Both the position numbers and the translations under genes were made by a program. From Xanthobacteraceae bacterium (GTDB lineage: Bacteria; Pseudomonadota; Alphaproteobacteria; Rhizobiales; Xanthobacteraceae), in NCBI GenBank assembly GCA_023954195.1, contig JAMLIK010000001.1, positions 434,001 to 498,000 of the forward strand: 64,000 nucleotides of DNA, written 5' to 3'. The notes under the pieces are model-generated. The model was not told where the DNA came from, searched no databases, and saw only the letters and a program-made list of their open reading frames with translations. Positions 25,081 through 31,828 of the stretch are shown piece after piece (position 1 is the stretch's first letter; every line of letters starts with the position of its first letter).

Positions 25081-25290
25081 ATGGCGGACTTCACTATCAA
25101 CATTGAATACAATGTGGACGGACAGACAAAATATCTACGCGAGAGTTTTGGCCTTGCAGAGTTCGGGGGCGCCGTTCCGGTTGCGGGTGACATCTTCGCC
25201 CACGGCAGCGACCTATTTCGGGTCATTCACCGCAGATTCAACCCGGCGCAGCACTCTTGCATTCTCGCCTGCGAGCCACTCACTGACTAG
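25081..25290 (+). CDS. Hypothetical 69-residue island protein under the shared leader
   Basis: The protein has 69 residues with no recognised family. It is beta-rich: DFTINIEYNVDG, then VPVAGDIFAHGSDLFRVIHR and ACEPLTD. The GDIF...GSDLFRV pattern recalls small SH3-like barrels, loosely as in the YodC-like protein that follows copy 1 of the leader, but I would not claim homology. AAGGAGCGGAGC gives a strong ribosome site. Confidence 0.65.
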   Translation: MADFTINIEYNVDGQTKYLRESFGLAEFGGAVPVAGDIFAHGSDLFRVIHRRFNPAQHSCILACEPLTD

Positions 25291-25313
25291 GCGAGTCGAG
25301 GGCGTGTAGAAAG

Positions 25314-25613
25314 ATGACGGCTCCAAACATACCAACAGCGCGTGAACGTCGCGCATTGGAGAATGCCGAAGGCGGTGGGGCGGGCGGCGAAAGCGAAGCG
25401 AAACTCTATGTCGGTCAAAAGACAATTGAACAATGTATCGCGAAGGGTTGGCTGGAACGTCTGCCGGACAGCCTTATCGGGTTAAAAATGCACCGAGTCA
25501 CTGACAAAGGGCGGGCGGCCTTGGCTCGAAAATTGCCACCCAAAAAGAAGCGACCAACTATTTCCATGCTCGGACCGCGAGTAACGCCACTCGAAAAACT
25601 TAAACGGCGCTGA
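25314..25613 (+). CDS. Hypothetical island protein with winged-helix-like C-terminal half
   Basis: The protein has 99 residues. The segment TIEQCIAKGWLERLPD and then HRVTDKGRAALARKLPP resembles the recognition helix plus wing of small winged-helix proteins (xxLxxKGLIER...YxLTxKGRAAL). The N-terminus (ARERRALENAEGGGAGGESE) is flexible and the tail basic. It is probably DNA-binding, by pattern only. It lies 23 bp after the 69-residue gene, with which it is likely co-transcribed. Confidence 0.6.
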   Translation: MTAPNIPTARERRALENAEGGGAGGESEAKLYVGQKTIEQCIAKGWLERLPDSLIGLKMHRVTDKGRAALARKLPPKKKRPTISMLGPRVTPLEKLKRR

Positions 25614-25633
25614 GTTCACTGTCCCAGCGCCGT
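25604..25633 (+). terminator. Inverted repeat at the end of the small rightward genes
   Basis: ACGGCGCTG (25604-25612) and CAGCGCCGT (25625-25633) with a 12-nt loop overlap the stop codon of the preceding gene. There is no T-run. It separates the convergent units. Confidence 0.45.
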
Positions 25634-25675
25634 AATGTCCAAACACCCCTGATATCGCGGGATGCTGCTGCCGGC

Positions 25676-26092
25676 TCAGGCACTGACCGGGTCCGGGACA
25701 ACGCTCAGAATCGGCCGATTCTCATAGATTGACGCCTTCGGCTTTTCGGGGGCCGATGCTGCTTCCGATGCAATACGGCTGGCGCGAGCCTTTTCAAGCG
25801 TAGCGCGGATTTCATCGGCATCTGCATCCAGCGTACCGGATGCGATATCTTCCAGCGCGATTTCCAAAAGCGTTTCGTTGGCTTTCATGAGAAGTCTGGC
25901 ACCGACGCGGCCGGCGGTTAAAATATCAATCTTGTGCAGATCACAAACCGGACGCGCCATCATGGCGACGGCGATTGAGATTTCATCGCCCCCATCGGCA
26001 AGGTGCTGGTGCCAGCATTTCTTTGCCGTCTGCATGGCGAGACGCTGCTCGCCGCTGAGGAAACTCTCGGGATCAATCATGGTATCGGTCAT
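25676..26092 (-). CDS. Hypothetical island protein, last gene of the AlpA operon
   Basis: The protein has 138 residues with no recognised family. It is mostly helical: LSGEQRLAMQTAKKCWHQHL, then MARPVCDLHKIDILTAGRVG and an acidic DADADEIRATLEKARA, with a Pro-rich end. The ATG at 26092 overlaps the preceding stop (ATGA), so it is coupled to the 64-residue gene. It is convergent with the small rightward genes. Confidence 0.6.
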   Translation of the reverse strand: MTDTMIDPESFLSGEQRLAMQTAKKCWHQHLADGGDEISIAVAMMARPVCDLHKIDILTAGRVGARLLMKANETLLEIALEDIASGTLDADADEIRATLEKARASRIASEAASAPEKPKASIYENRPILSVVPDPVSA

Positions 26093-26283
26093 CGGGTTGC
26101 CTTTCTGGCCTTACGTTCCGCTATCTCGCGCTTGAGACGGGACATATTGCTAAAATCGACGGTGTTGGCGGTGCGGGCAGCGCGCCATGCTTGCCAGTCA
26201 ATCGGTTGGGGCGTCACGAGTTCGCCGACTTTATCCTCGCCCCAACGATGCAGCACCTTTTGGGTGATGCCGTCTCTCGTCAC
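26089..26283 (-). CDS. Hypothetical 64-residue island protein
   Basis: The frame starts at GTG 26283 and ends with an ATGA overlap into the next gene. The sequence (TRDGITQKVLHRWGEDKVGEL, IDWQAWRAARTANTVDF, a basic end) is not recognised. The GTG has no strong ribosome site, so the true start is uncertain. A strong terminator lies about 50 bp upstream of it, between this gene and the 37-residue gene, so these two downstream genes may need their own promoter or read-through. Confidence 0.45.
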   Translation of the reverse strand: MTRDGITQKVLHRWGEDKVGELVTPQPIDWQAWRAARTANTVDFSNMSRLKREIAERKARKATR

Positions 26284-26330
26284 CGATGTAAGAAGCGCGA
26301 ACCCCAGAAAAACGTGGGCGCGGGAATAAG

Positions 26331-26360
26331 AGCGAAAAAGATTTCGCCGCGAAATCTTTT
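26331..26360 (-). terminator. Strong bidirectional terminator-like hairpin
   Basis: AAAAGATTTCGC (26336-26347) and GCGAAATCTTTT (26349-26360) form a perfect 12-bp stem around one base. On the minus strand it is followed by T and CGC after five T in a row. It overlaps the stop codon of the 37-residue gene. Confidence 0.75.
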
Positions 26361-26472
26361 AGTGCTTCGATGCTATCGCGAGCGCGAACTGTTCTTGGGC
26401 ATCATCGGGAATCCGCGCGACCTTAGAGGCCCCGCCGACAACGCCGGCGGGCGATTTGATTTTGTGCTGCAT
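26359..26472 (-). CDS. Overlooked 37-residue gene of the AlpA operon
   Basis: The ATG at 26472 is preceded by GAGGTGACACC, a good ribosome site. The frame encodes MQHKIKSPAGVVGGASKVAR followed by IPDDAQEQFALAIASKH and ends at TAA 26359, inside the arm of a strong terminator. It begins 9 bp after the AlpA-type gene. Start signal, spacing and terminator together argue for a real small protein. No family is recognised. Confidence 0.55.
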   Translation of the reverse strand: MQHKIKSPAGVVGGASKVARIPDDAQEQFALAIASKH

Positions 26473-26481
26473 GGTGTCACC

Positions 26482-26712
26482 TCAGGCGTGATTCTGAGGT
26501 GCGGACTTCGCTTGATGGCGCTTGATCCAGCCCTGTGGATCAGCGCGCCACTCCTCCAACTCGTCACGTCGCCATGCGACGCGGCGCGGCGATAGTTTGA
26601 CGCGGCGAGGAAACAAGCCGTCACGCTCGTGCCGCCACAAGGTAACTTTTTTCACTTCAGGATTGTATGATGCCGCGAGTTCGCGGAAGGTCACGAGAGG
26701 GGATTCAGACAT
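26482..26712 (-). CDS. AlpA-type phage transcriptional regulator
   Basis: The protein has 76 residues. The motif VTFRELAASYNPEVKKVTLW followed by RHERDGLFPRRVKLSPRRVAW and RRDELEEW is the classical AlpA/excisionase-type winged helix-turn-helix (VSxxTLWRxxxxGxFPxxxxLxxRxxxWxxxEVxxW). I choose the ATG at 26712; a longer frame adds eight residues that lack similarity. AlpA proteins activate integrase or excision functions on cryptic prophages. Upstream lies a palindrome overlapping a likely promoter. Confidence 0.85.
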   Translation of the reverse strand: MSESPLVTFRELAASYNPEVKKVTLWRHERDGLFPRRVKLSPRRVAWRRDELEEWRADPQGWIKRHQAKSAPQNHA

Positions 26713-26911
26713 GTATTCTCCATGGCGCGCAGCCACGAAGGGCCGCCGCCTAAACGGTGGTCGTCCTCATTGATGGTTCTCCGTTGGCTCCCGCTACGGA
26801 CTGGCGTCCGCCCGTTCCCCGAGCCGTAGGCCCCACTGAAGGGGCAGCTTGCATCGGCATCCGTCGTTAAACATCTGCCGTTAGCGCCGAAGCGCTCGCG
26901 CTGCACGAGCG
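26713..26911. other. Leader region of the AlpA operon
   Basis: About 200 bases lie between the probable promoter and the AlpA start. On the minus strand a six-codon frame (MRTTTV) has a GGAGAACCATCA site, and CCCC-TTCAGT-GGGG forms a small hairpin. These could be a leader peptide and structure, but the support is weak. Confidence 0.3.
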
Positions 26912-26947
26912 ATGCTTAACGTAAGCATAAGATGTTCCAAATGTCAA
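26912..26947 (-). promoter_or_regulatory. Probable AlpA-operon promoter with palindrome
   Basis: On the minus strand TTGACA (26947-26942) is followed after 18 bp by TACGTT. The palindrome ATGCTTA-ACG-TAAGCAT (26912-26928) overlaps this -10 region and is a likely operator. The stretch is AT-rich compared with its surroundings. Confidence 0.5.
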
Positions 26948-27037
26948 TATGTAGCAAGCGAATCGGTTACCGAGCTAGATCTAGTGCAGCGGAACAGAAC
27001 TCTACAGGTGGACCGGCCTGACCCACCAAACCGGGTT

Positions 27038-27057
27038 TTGGACCCATAGTGGACCCA
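27038..27057 (+). repeat. TTGGACCCA-type pair, right end of island 2
   Basis: TTGGACCCA at 27038-27046 and TGGACCCA at 27050-27057 in the same orientation, 67 bp inside attR. They match the pair near the integrase at 21491-21510. Confidence 0.5.
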
Positions 27058-27123
27058 ACGCACAAACGAGAACCACCCACCGATTTGGCAGGCTGTTCAA
27101 TCTATTGATTTTTATGGTGATTT

Positions 27124-27172
27124 TGGTCGGGGCAGCTGGATTCGAACCAACGACCTGCAGTACCCAAAACTG
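27124..27172. repeat. attR of the tRNA-Pro element (inside the tRNA)
   Basis: 49 bp identical to 21327-21375, covering the tRNA from the CCA end through the T-arm, variable region and anticodon loop. The intact tRNA continues to the right. Confidence 0.92.
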
Positions 27173-27200
27173 CCGCGCTACCAGGCTGCGCTATACCCCG
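27124..27200 (-). tRNA. tRNA-Pro (anticodon TGG)
   Basis: This is a 77-nt cloverleaf with encoded CCA. The acceptor CGGGGTA pairs with TGCCCCG (one wobble), the D-arm contains GCGCAGCCTGGTAGCGC, the anticodon stem GCAGT/ACTGC holds loop TTTGGGT, and the T-arm carries GGTTCGAATCC. It is the attachment site of island 2. Confidence 0.96.
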
Positions 27201-27284
27201 ATCAGGGCTTCCCGATACACGCTCCCGGCGTTCCCAGCAAGCCGCGCGGCGATGTCAGCGGAAGGGTTTCGTGCCCCCGGCGCG

Positions 27285-27392
27285 CTGCGGCACGAAGTGG
27301 CGCTGCGCAGAACCGGGCCGTTTCAAACGCGGTATTCGAGACGGTCCCGGCTCTGCGACGCAGCGCTACGCGTTGCATCGCGTCCGGGACAT
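27285..27392. repeat. Possible dispersed palindromic repeat, family D
   Basis: CGCTGCGCAGAACCGGG near 27301 is inverted as CCCGGCTCTGCGACGCAGCG near 27346. A second inversion, GTCCCGG (27344-27350) with CCGGGAC (27384-27390), is nested. The composition resembles the non-coding palindromic repeats of this bacterial group, but no second copy occurs in the window. Confidence 0.45.
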
Positions 27393-27407
27393 GGCATCGA
27401 CAGCTCG

Positions 27408-27887
27408 TCAGCGGCCGTTGAACAGCGGATGCGCGACGCGGTCGCCCGGCGCGATGCCGTATTTTTTGGCTGTCCCCGCGATCACTTCGAGAACGCCCCT
27501 GGCCGGCCCGCGCGAGGCGATGATTTTGGTCGATTGCGGCACGGTGTTCTCGGCGATGCGTAGGATGCGGCCGTCGGCGCCGATGAAGATCATGTCGAGC
27601 GGAATGAAGGTGTTTTTCATCCACATCGAGACTTCCTGCGCCGGCGAGAAATCGAACAGCATGCCGCGGCCGTCGGCCAGTTCCTTGCGGAACATCAGCC
27701 CGGTGCGCTTTTCCTCCTCGGTGGTGGCGACCTCGACGGAGAAAGTCTGGACGCCCGCCTTGGTGACGATTTCGAGGGTTTGCAGATCGGCCGCGCCGGC
27801 ATGATCGGTCGCTATGGCCGCGGCGAGCAACATCAGCACCGCCAGCCATCGTCCAAACCTTGGTCCAAGCCGTCGTATCGCGATCAT
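27408..27887 (-). CDS. DUF192 secreted protein
   Basis: The protein has 159 residues. A signal peptide (IRRLGPRFGRWLAVLMLLAA, cleavage near AGA-AD) is followed by one DUF192 domain: FSVEVATTEEEKRTGLMFRK, RGMLFDF, VSMWMKNTFIPLDMIF and the end VLEVIAGTAKKYGIAPGDRV. All family blocks are present. The function is unknown; DUF192 proteins are small beta-barrel periplasmic proteins. The ATG at 27887 is just before the signal peptide. It is downstream of the double cold-shock gene on the same strand. Confidence 0.9.
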   Translation of the reverse strand: MIAIRRLGPRFGRWLAVLMLLAAAIATDHAGAADLQTLEIVTKAGVQTFSVEVATTEEEKRTGLMFRKELADGRGMLFDFSPAQEVSMWMKNTFIPLDMIFIGADGRILRIAENTVPQSTKIIASRGPARGVLEVIAGTAKKYGIAPGDRVAHPLFNGR

Positions 27888-28032
27888 CGCCGCCAATCCT
27901 GCCCGTGAAGCGTGGGTATCCAACGGCGACGATAGGTAGCCGCTTTCGCGCCAAGCGCAACCGCGCGGCGGCGCTGACCGGACCATCTGACAAGGTTGTG
28001 AAGAACCGTCGCGAAGGCGGAAGGCTCGCCGC

Positions 28033-28725
28033 TCAGTGCGAGGCCAGTCCGGCGGGGCCATGCTCGGGATGGATTTCCGCCGCCATCATGCCCTTGGAGC
28101 CCGGCCCGAATCGCACCAGCACGTATTGGCCGGGGCGCAACTCGGTCATGCCGTAGCGCCGCAGCGTCTCCATGTGGACGAAAATATCCGGCGTGCCCTC
28201 GCCGCAGGTGACGAAGCCGAACCCGCGCAGGCGGTTGAACCACTTCACCTGCGCGCGTTCGAGCCCGCTGGTCGGGGTGACGCTGACATGGGTGCGCGCT
28301 GGCAGCATCTGCGCCGGGTGCACGGCGGTCGACTCGTCCATCAGGATGACGCGGAACGCCTGATAGCCCTTTTGCCGCTGCACGCATTCGCAAACGATGC
28401 GGGCGCCCTCATAGGCGGTCTGATAGCCGTCGCGGCGCAACACCGTAACGTGCAACAGCACGTCCGTCGAGCCGTCGTCCGGCACGATGAAGCCGTAGCC
28501 CTTGGAGGCATCGAACCATTTAACGACGCCCCGGATCTCGACCAGCTTGTTGGCCTCGCCGAGGCCGTTGAACGGATCGAGCGCGGCGCCGCGGCCATCC
28601 CTTGCGTAGCCGTCCTTGGCGTAACCGTCCTTGGCGTAAGTGCCGGACGACGTCTTGTCCGCGCCGGCCTGCGTTCCGAACGGCTTGGCTCCGAACTGCT
28701 TGGATTCAAATCCGTCCGACCCCAT
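28033..28725 (-). CDS. Two-domain cold-shock protein
   Basis: The protein has 230 residues. After a Gly/Lys/Asp-rich disordered N-terminus with two copies of YAKDG and one YARDG, there are two cold-shock OB folds. The first has RGVVKWFDASKGYGFIVPDD and later VLLHV; the second has AQVKWFNRLRGFGFVTCGEG and DIFVHME. The RNP1 (KGYGFI, RGFGFV) and RNP2 (VLLHV, IFVHM) motifs are intact, so single-stranded nucleic-acid binding is expected. Double CSD proteins are typical of Rhizobiales. I use the ATG at 28725; an in-frame start at 28779 adds 18 residues of doubtful character. Confidence 0.9.
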   Translation of the reverse strand: MGSDGFESKQFGAKPFGTQAGADKTSSGTYAKDGYAKDGYARDGRGAALDPFNGLGEANKLVEIRGVVKWFDASKGYGFIVPDDGSTDVLLHVTVLRRDGYQTAYEGARIVCECVQRQKGYQAFRVILMDESTAVHPAQMLPARTHVSVTPTSGLERAQVKWFNRLRGFGFVTCGEGTPDIFVHMETLRRYGMTELRPGQYVLVRFGPGSKGMMAAEIHPEHGPAGLASH

Positions 28726-28974
28726 GACCCCGGACCTCACACGTTCAATAAACTCTGGCCACGCCGCCGCTCGCGACACTGCGCTTCAGCGACAACACGC
28801 AATAATTTTCGCGCCCGCGAATCTCTGGCGTCAACGATAGCATTCCCGCTCCACGCGCAAACACAAAAAACAGCTCGTCAACGATCTATAAACAATCTTG
28901 AGTCGCGTGAATCGATTCGGTGCAACTCGCTGCGCCTCGATGCGGGACTCCATTCATGGCGAATGCGGCGCGGA

Positions 28975-29736
28975 TCAGTTGCCGACAAACGGTCCGAGCG
29001 TTTCGCCGATGTCGTGGCGGATCACCAGGTCGGCGTCGTCGTCCTGCTCGGTCGGCTCACGGTTGACGATGACGAGACGCGCGCCGGCGCGCTTCGCCAG
29101 CAGCGGCATCCCCGCCGCCGGCCACACCACCAGCGATGAACCGATCACCAGGAACAGGTCGCACGCCTGCGCCAGTTCGGTGGCGCGACGCATCGCCTCC
29201 GTCGGCATCGGCTGACCGAACGAGATGGTGGCGGTCTTGACCGGCCGCGCGCACAGATCGCATGCCGGCGCATGGCCGCTCGTTTCGAATCGGGTCCGTG
29301 CCCACAACAGATCGTACCGCGTGTCGCAGCCGAGACAGCGGGCATAGGTGGTGTTGCCGTGCAGTTCGACGACATCGTCCGCCGGAATGCCCGACGCCTG
29401 ATGCAGGTTGTCGATGTTCTGGGTGACGACGCCGGGAACCTTGCCCGCGCGATGCAGCGCCGCGAGCGCCCGGTGCCCGCGCCCCGGCCGCGCGGCCGCG
29501 AAGGTCGCCTCCATCTCGAACCGCCGCCGCCACGATTCGTCGCGCGCCGCAGGGCTCGCGACGAACTCGTCATAGGGGATCGGCCGGTTGCGGGTCCACA
29601 GCCCGCCGGGAGAACGGAAATCCGGAATCCCGCACTCGGTCGAAATCCCCGCCCCGGTGAAAGGAACGATCGCGGATGCCGACGCGATCATCTCGCCAAG
29701 CCGCTCCACGCCATTCTCAAGGTCTTTTGCAATCAT
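28975..29736 (-). CDS. cobB: Sirtuin, NAD-dependent protein deacylase
   Basis: The protein has 253 residues. The NAD-binding motif is GAGISTECGIPDFRSPGGLW, followed by TQNIDNLHQASG, the catalytic His in ELHGN, and a zinc site formed by CLGC and CDLC. GSSLVVWPAA is the conserved second Rossmann part. It should remove acyl groups from lysines, for example on acyl-CoA synthetases. It is a single gene divergent from the glyoxalase gene. Confidence 0.94.
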   Translation of the reverse strand: MIAKDLENGVERLGEMIASASAIVPFTGAGISTECGIPDFRSPGGLWTRNRPIPYDEFVASPAARDESWRRRFEMEATFAAARPGRGHRALAALHRAGKVPGVVTQNIDNLHQASGIPADDVVELHGNTTYARCLGCDTRYDLLWARTRFETSGHAPACDLCARPVKTATISFGQPMPTEAMRRATELAQACDLFLVIGSSLVVWPAAGMPLLAKRAGARLVIVNREPTEQDDDADLVIRHDIGETLGPFVGN

Positions 29737-29849
29737 CCACGCCTCCGCTGCGGGAGAGATTATCGCAAAACCGCGCCCGCATGATAGAACCGCGCATCAT
29801 CCGGATCGCGGCCCCGCCCCTCACCCACCGATGCCGCTGGAGAACCATC

Positions 29850-30299
29850 ATGCGCTATCTGCACACCATGCTTCGCGTCCGCAATCTCGACGTCGCCCTG
29901 AAATTCTACCGCGACGCGCTCGGTCTTGAGGAAGTCCGCCGCATCGACAACGACAAAGGCCGCTTCACGCTGGTGTTCCTCGGCGCCGCCGGCGACGAGC
30001 AACAGATCCGGAACAGCAAAGGCCGCGGCGCGCCGCTGGTCGAACTCACCTACAACTGGGACGAGGAAGCCTATGGCGAGGATCGCTTCTTCGGTCATCT
30101 CGCCTACGAGGTTGACGATATTTACGCGACCTGCGAGCGCCTGATGAAGCTCGGCGTCACCATCAACCGTCCGCCGCGCGACGGTCAGATGGCTTTCGTC
30201 CGCTCGCCGGATCTGCATTCGATCGAACTTTTGCAGGCCGGCGATGCCAAGCCTCCGCAAGAGCCGTGGGCCTCGATGCCGAACACCGGACATTGGTAA
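29850..30299 (+). CDS. gloA: Lactoylglutathione lyase (glyoxalase I)
   Basis: The protein has 149 residues. HTMLRVRNLDVALKFYRDAL is the N-terminal metal-binding strand (His5), ELTYNWDEEAY carries the Glu ligand, GHLAYEVDDIY the second His, and SIELLQ the final Glu. All four metal ligands of GloA are in place. It converts the methylglyoxal-glutathione hemithioacetal to lactoylglutathione. The ATG at 29850 has GGAGAACCATC. Confidence 0.93.
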   Translation: MRYLHTMLRVRNLDVALKFYRDALGLEEVRRIDNDKGRFTLVFLGAAGDEQQIRNSKGRGAPLVELTYNWDEEAYGEDRFFGHLAYEVDDIYATCERLMKLGVTINRPPRDGQMAFVRSPDLHSIELLQAGDAKPPQEPWASMPNTGHW

Positions 30300-30365
30300 C
30301 AACGGCGCCGGAACCCCCATCGCCCCACCGCGTTGCCTCGATGATTGGAAATTGAGGAGATATTC

Positions 30366-30443
30366 ATGGGACGCGGTATTTTGCTGTGGCTGCTGGGTGT
30401 GCCGATACCGATCATCATTCTGTTGTGGCTGTTCTTCCGCTGA
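30366..30443 (+). CDS. 25-residue single-span membrane microprotein
   Basis: ATG 30366 with the site TTGAGGAGATATTC encodes MGRGILLWLLGVPIPIIILL followed by WLFFR and a stop. It is one hydrophobic span with a PIP kink, and I recall very similar tiny proteins in related genomes. It lies 66 bp after gloA and may be co-transcribed. The ribosome site and compact composition make it likely to be real. Its function is unknown. Confidence 0.7.
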   Translation: MGRGILLWLLGVPIPIIILLWLFFR

Positions 30444-30454
30444 GCCGCCAGATC

Positions 30455-30532
30455 CGTCATTGCGAGCGCAGCGAAGCAATCCATAAGCCGTCAATAAAAG
30501 AACTGGATTGCTTCGCTGCGCTCGCGATGACG
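30455..30532. repeat. Dispersed repeat, family B, copy 2
   Basis: Termini CGTCATTGCGAG and CTCGCGATGACG enclose inverted GAAGCAATCCA/TGGATTGCTTC arms and a short AT-rich centre. It forms a long hairpin between convergent small genes. Confidence 0.85.
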
Positions 30533-30549
30533 ATCAGTTGTGGGGACGG

Positions 30550-30702
30550 CTAATTGAAGCCGCGTTCGAACCACAGCACCACGACGATCACCGCCAGCGT
30601 CACGGCGGTCACCGCCGCGAGCCGGGTCCAGCTCATGCTCCGACCGAACCACCACAGCAGCGCGCAGCACATGATGACCGGCACGATGATGTCGAGACGC
30701 AC
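30550..30702 (-). CDS. Small two-span membrane protein
   Basis: The protein has 50 residues. GTG at 30702 with a GGGAGAGCGTC site gives RLDIIVPVIMCCALLWWFG, then RSMSWTRLAAVTAVTLAVIVVVLWFERGFN. Two hydrophobic spans are joined by a short basic loop. No family is recognised. A longer upstream frame runs antisense to nothing useful and lacks a start signal. Its spacing of 17 bp from the next leftward gene upstream suggests co-transcription. Confidence 0.55.
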   Translation of the reverse strand: MRLDIIVPVIMCCALLWWFGRSMSWTRLAAVTAVTLAVIVVVLWFERGFN

Positions 30703-30719
30703 GACGCTCTCCCGTGATA

Positions 30720-30983
30720 TCAGCGCGGCGCGCCGCGCACACCCGATCCGCCGCCGACGCCGACGCTGATCGAGCCGCCGATGCGGACGCAGGTGTCGGA
30801 GCCCTCCAGCTTGACGAAGCCGGGACCGAACGCCGCGCATGAATTCATTGCGCGCGCCGGCGGCTTGGCCGGCATGTTGCGCGAGGTGCTGGATGACGTG
30901 CCGGACGAACGGGCATGCGATTGCGCCACCGCCGGCGCGGTCGCGGCCAGTCCGAACATGACGATTAACGCAGCCTTGAGCAT
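30720..30983 (-). CDS. Small secreted protein with a porin-like N-terminal motif
   Basis: The protein has 87 residues: a signal peptide ending near AVA-QS, a Ser/Ala/Pro-rich linker, then CAAFGPGFVKLEGSDTCVRI followed by GGSISVGVGGGSG. The Cys-x(2)-FG-x-GF-x(4)-G-(S/T)-DTC-x-(R)-IGG pattern is the first-strand signature of rhizobial Porin_2 proteins (CxxYGxGFxxIPGTDTCxxIGG). Here it stands alone without the barrel. It may be a degenerate porin fragment or a genuine mini-protein that uses this disulphide motif. The ATG at 30983 is placed at the signal peptide. Confidence 0.6.
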   Translation of the reverse strand: MLKAALIVMFGLAATAPAVAQSHARSSGTSSSTSRNMPAKPPARAMNSCAAFGPGFVKLEGSDTCVRIGGSISVGVGGGSGVRGAPR

Positions 30984-31077
30984 GATGCAGATTGCTCTCG
31001 ATGGATCCTGACAATGGCGACGCGGAACGATCCGCACGACAAGCCCTAACTCACTCCGGCACGACCGAGGATGACCA

Positions 31078-31506
31078 TTATCCTTTCGGCCACAGGATCA
31101 TTTGAGTATTCCGAAAATAAGCAATCACCGAATTGTCATTGTCGCGACGAACTTCGGCGTCCCAAACCTGAGTGGTTCGCCCCTTATGGATCGGGCGCGC
31201 CGAACAAATGACGTGACCGTCGCGAGCCGTGCCGATCATATTGCTCTTGAGCTCCACGGTGGTGAATCCGCTGGCTCCCGCCGGCAGATTGCGAACCGTA
31301 CCATAGCCGCAACAGGTATCGGCAAGCGAGGTCACGGTTCCTGCGTGGAGATAGCCATTCCAGGCACCCAGCGCGCGGCGGACTTCAAGCGTGGCGACCA
31401 CTTCATCGGGCTCGACCTTGGTGAAACGCATTCCAAGCAGGCCGGGCAGAAAATCAGCGCCGGCCGCGTTCCATTCGTCCAGGGTGGCGGGAGTCTTGAT
31501 GCTCAT
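31078..31506 (-). CDS. PaaI-type hotdog thioesterase
   Basis: The protein has 142 residues, a single hotdog fold. LPGLLGMRFTKVEPDEVVAT, then WNGYLHAGTVTSLADTCCGYG (the active-site H-G...D region) and FTTVELKSNMIGTARDG match PaaI/YdiI-type acyl-CoA thioesterases. The substrate is unknown. It lies alone between tRNA-Glu and the small secreted protein. Confidence 0.88.
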   Translation of the reverse strand: MSIKTPATLDEWNAAGADFLPGLLGMRFTKVEPDEVVATLEVRRALGAWNGYLHAGTVTSLADTCCGYGTVRNLPAGASGFTTVELKSNMIGTARDGHVICSARPIHKGRTTQVWDAEVRRDNDNSVIAYFRNTQMILWPKG

Positions 31507-31583
31507 GGACGGATCGCCTCAATTCGACGGGATTTGATCTTTCGCCCGCAATCGCGCCGAGACCGGTCAAATTCTTGAAGTCG

Positions 31584-31658
31584 TGGCGCTCCCTAGCGGA
31601 ATCGAACCGCTCTCTCCACCGTGAAAGGGTGGCGTCCTGACCGATAGACGAAGGGAGC
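31584..31658 (-). tRNA. tRNA-Glu (anticodon TTC)
   Basis: 75 nt with encoded CCA. Acceptor GCTCCCT/AGGGAGC, anticodon stem CCACC/GGTGG with loop CTTTCAC, T-arm AGCGG-TTCGATT-CCGCT. No att-like duplication of its 3' end is visible in the window. Confidence 0.96.
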
Positions 31659-31828
31659 GAAACACCAAGCCGGCGAACCTATAGTGGCGTTTGCCGGCGC
31701 GGGCAAGCCCGGTCCGCGCCTCGCACAGGGTTGGACGATTTGTTGGACATTTTCCCAGCCATATTTTTCCAATGCGCTACTGTCGCGCCGGATGCCGGGC
31801 GCATCCCACGGCCACACCAGGAGCGACC

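Larger units (their letters stand above)
21327..27172. mobile_element. 5.8-kb integrative element in tRNA-Pro(TGG)
   Basis: The element is bounded by a 49-bp exact direct repeat. The right copy forms the 3' part of a complete tRNA-Pro gene; the left copy is only the tRNA 3' half. Contents, left to right: tyrosine integrase, a leftward pair of unknown genes, HigBA toxin-antitoxin, a leftward phage-gene remnant, two small rightward genes, then a leftward operon led by an AlpA-type regulator. No structural, replication or transfer genes are recognised. Composition is less GC-rich than the backbone. It looks like a phage-satellite-like or decayed prophage island held by a toxin-antitoxin pair. 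Confidence 0.9.

Noticed and set aside
26755-26790. A leader peptide (MRTTTV) controlling the AlpA operon
   Set aside because: It has a ribosome site, but six codons with no regulatory codon run and no paired hairpins is too little evidence.
31584-31658. A third integrative element at tRNA-Glu
   Set aside because: No copy of the tRNA 3' end is found elsewhere in the window and there is no integrase nearby.
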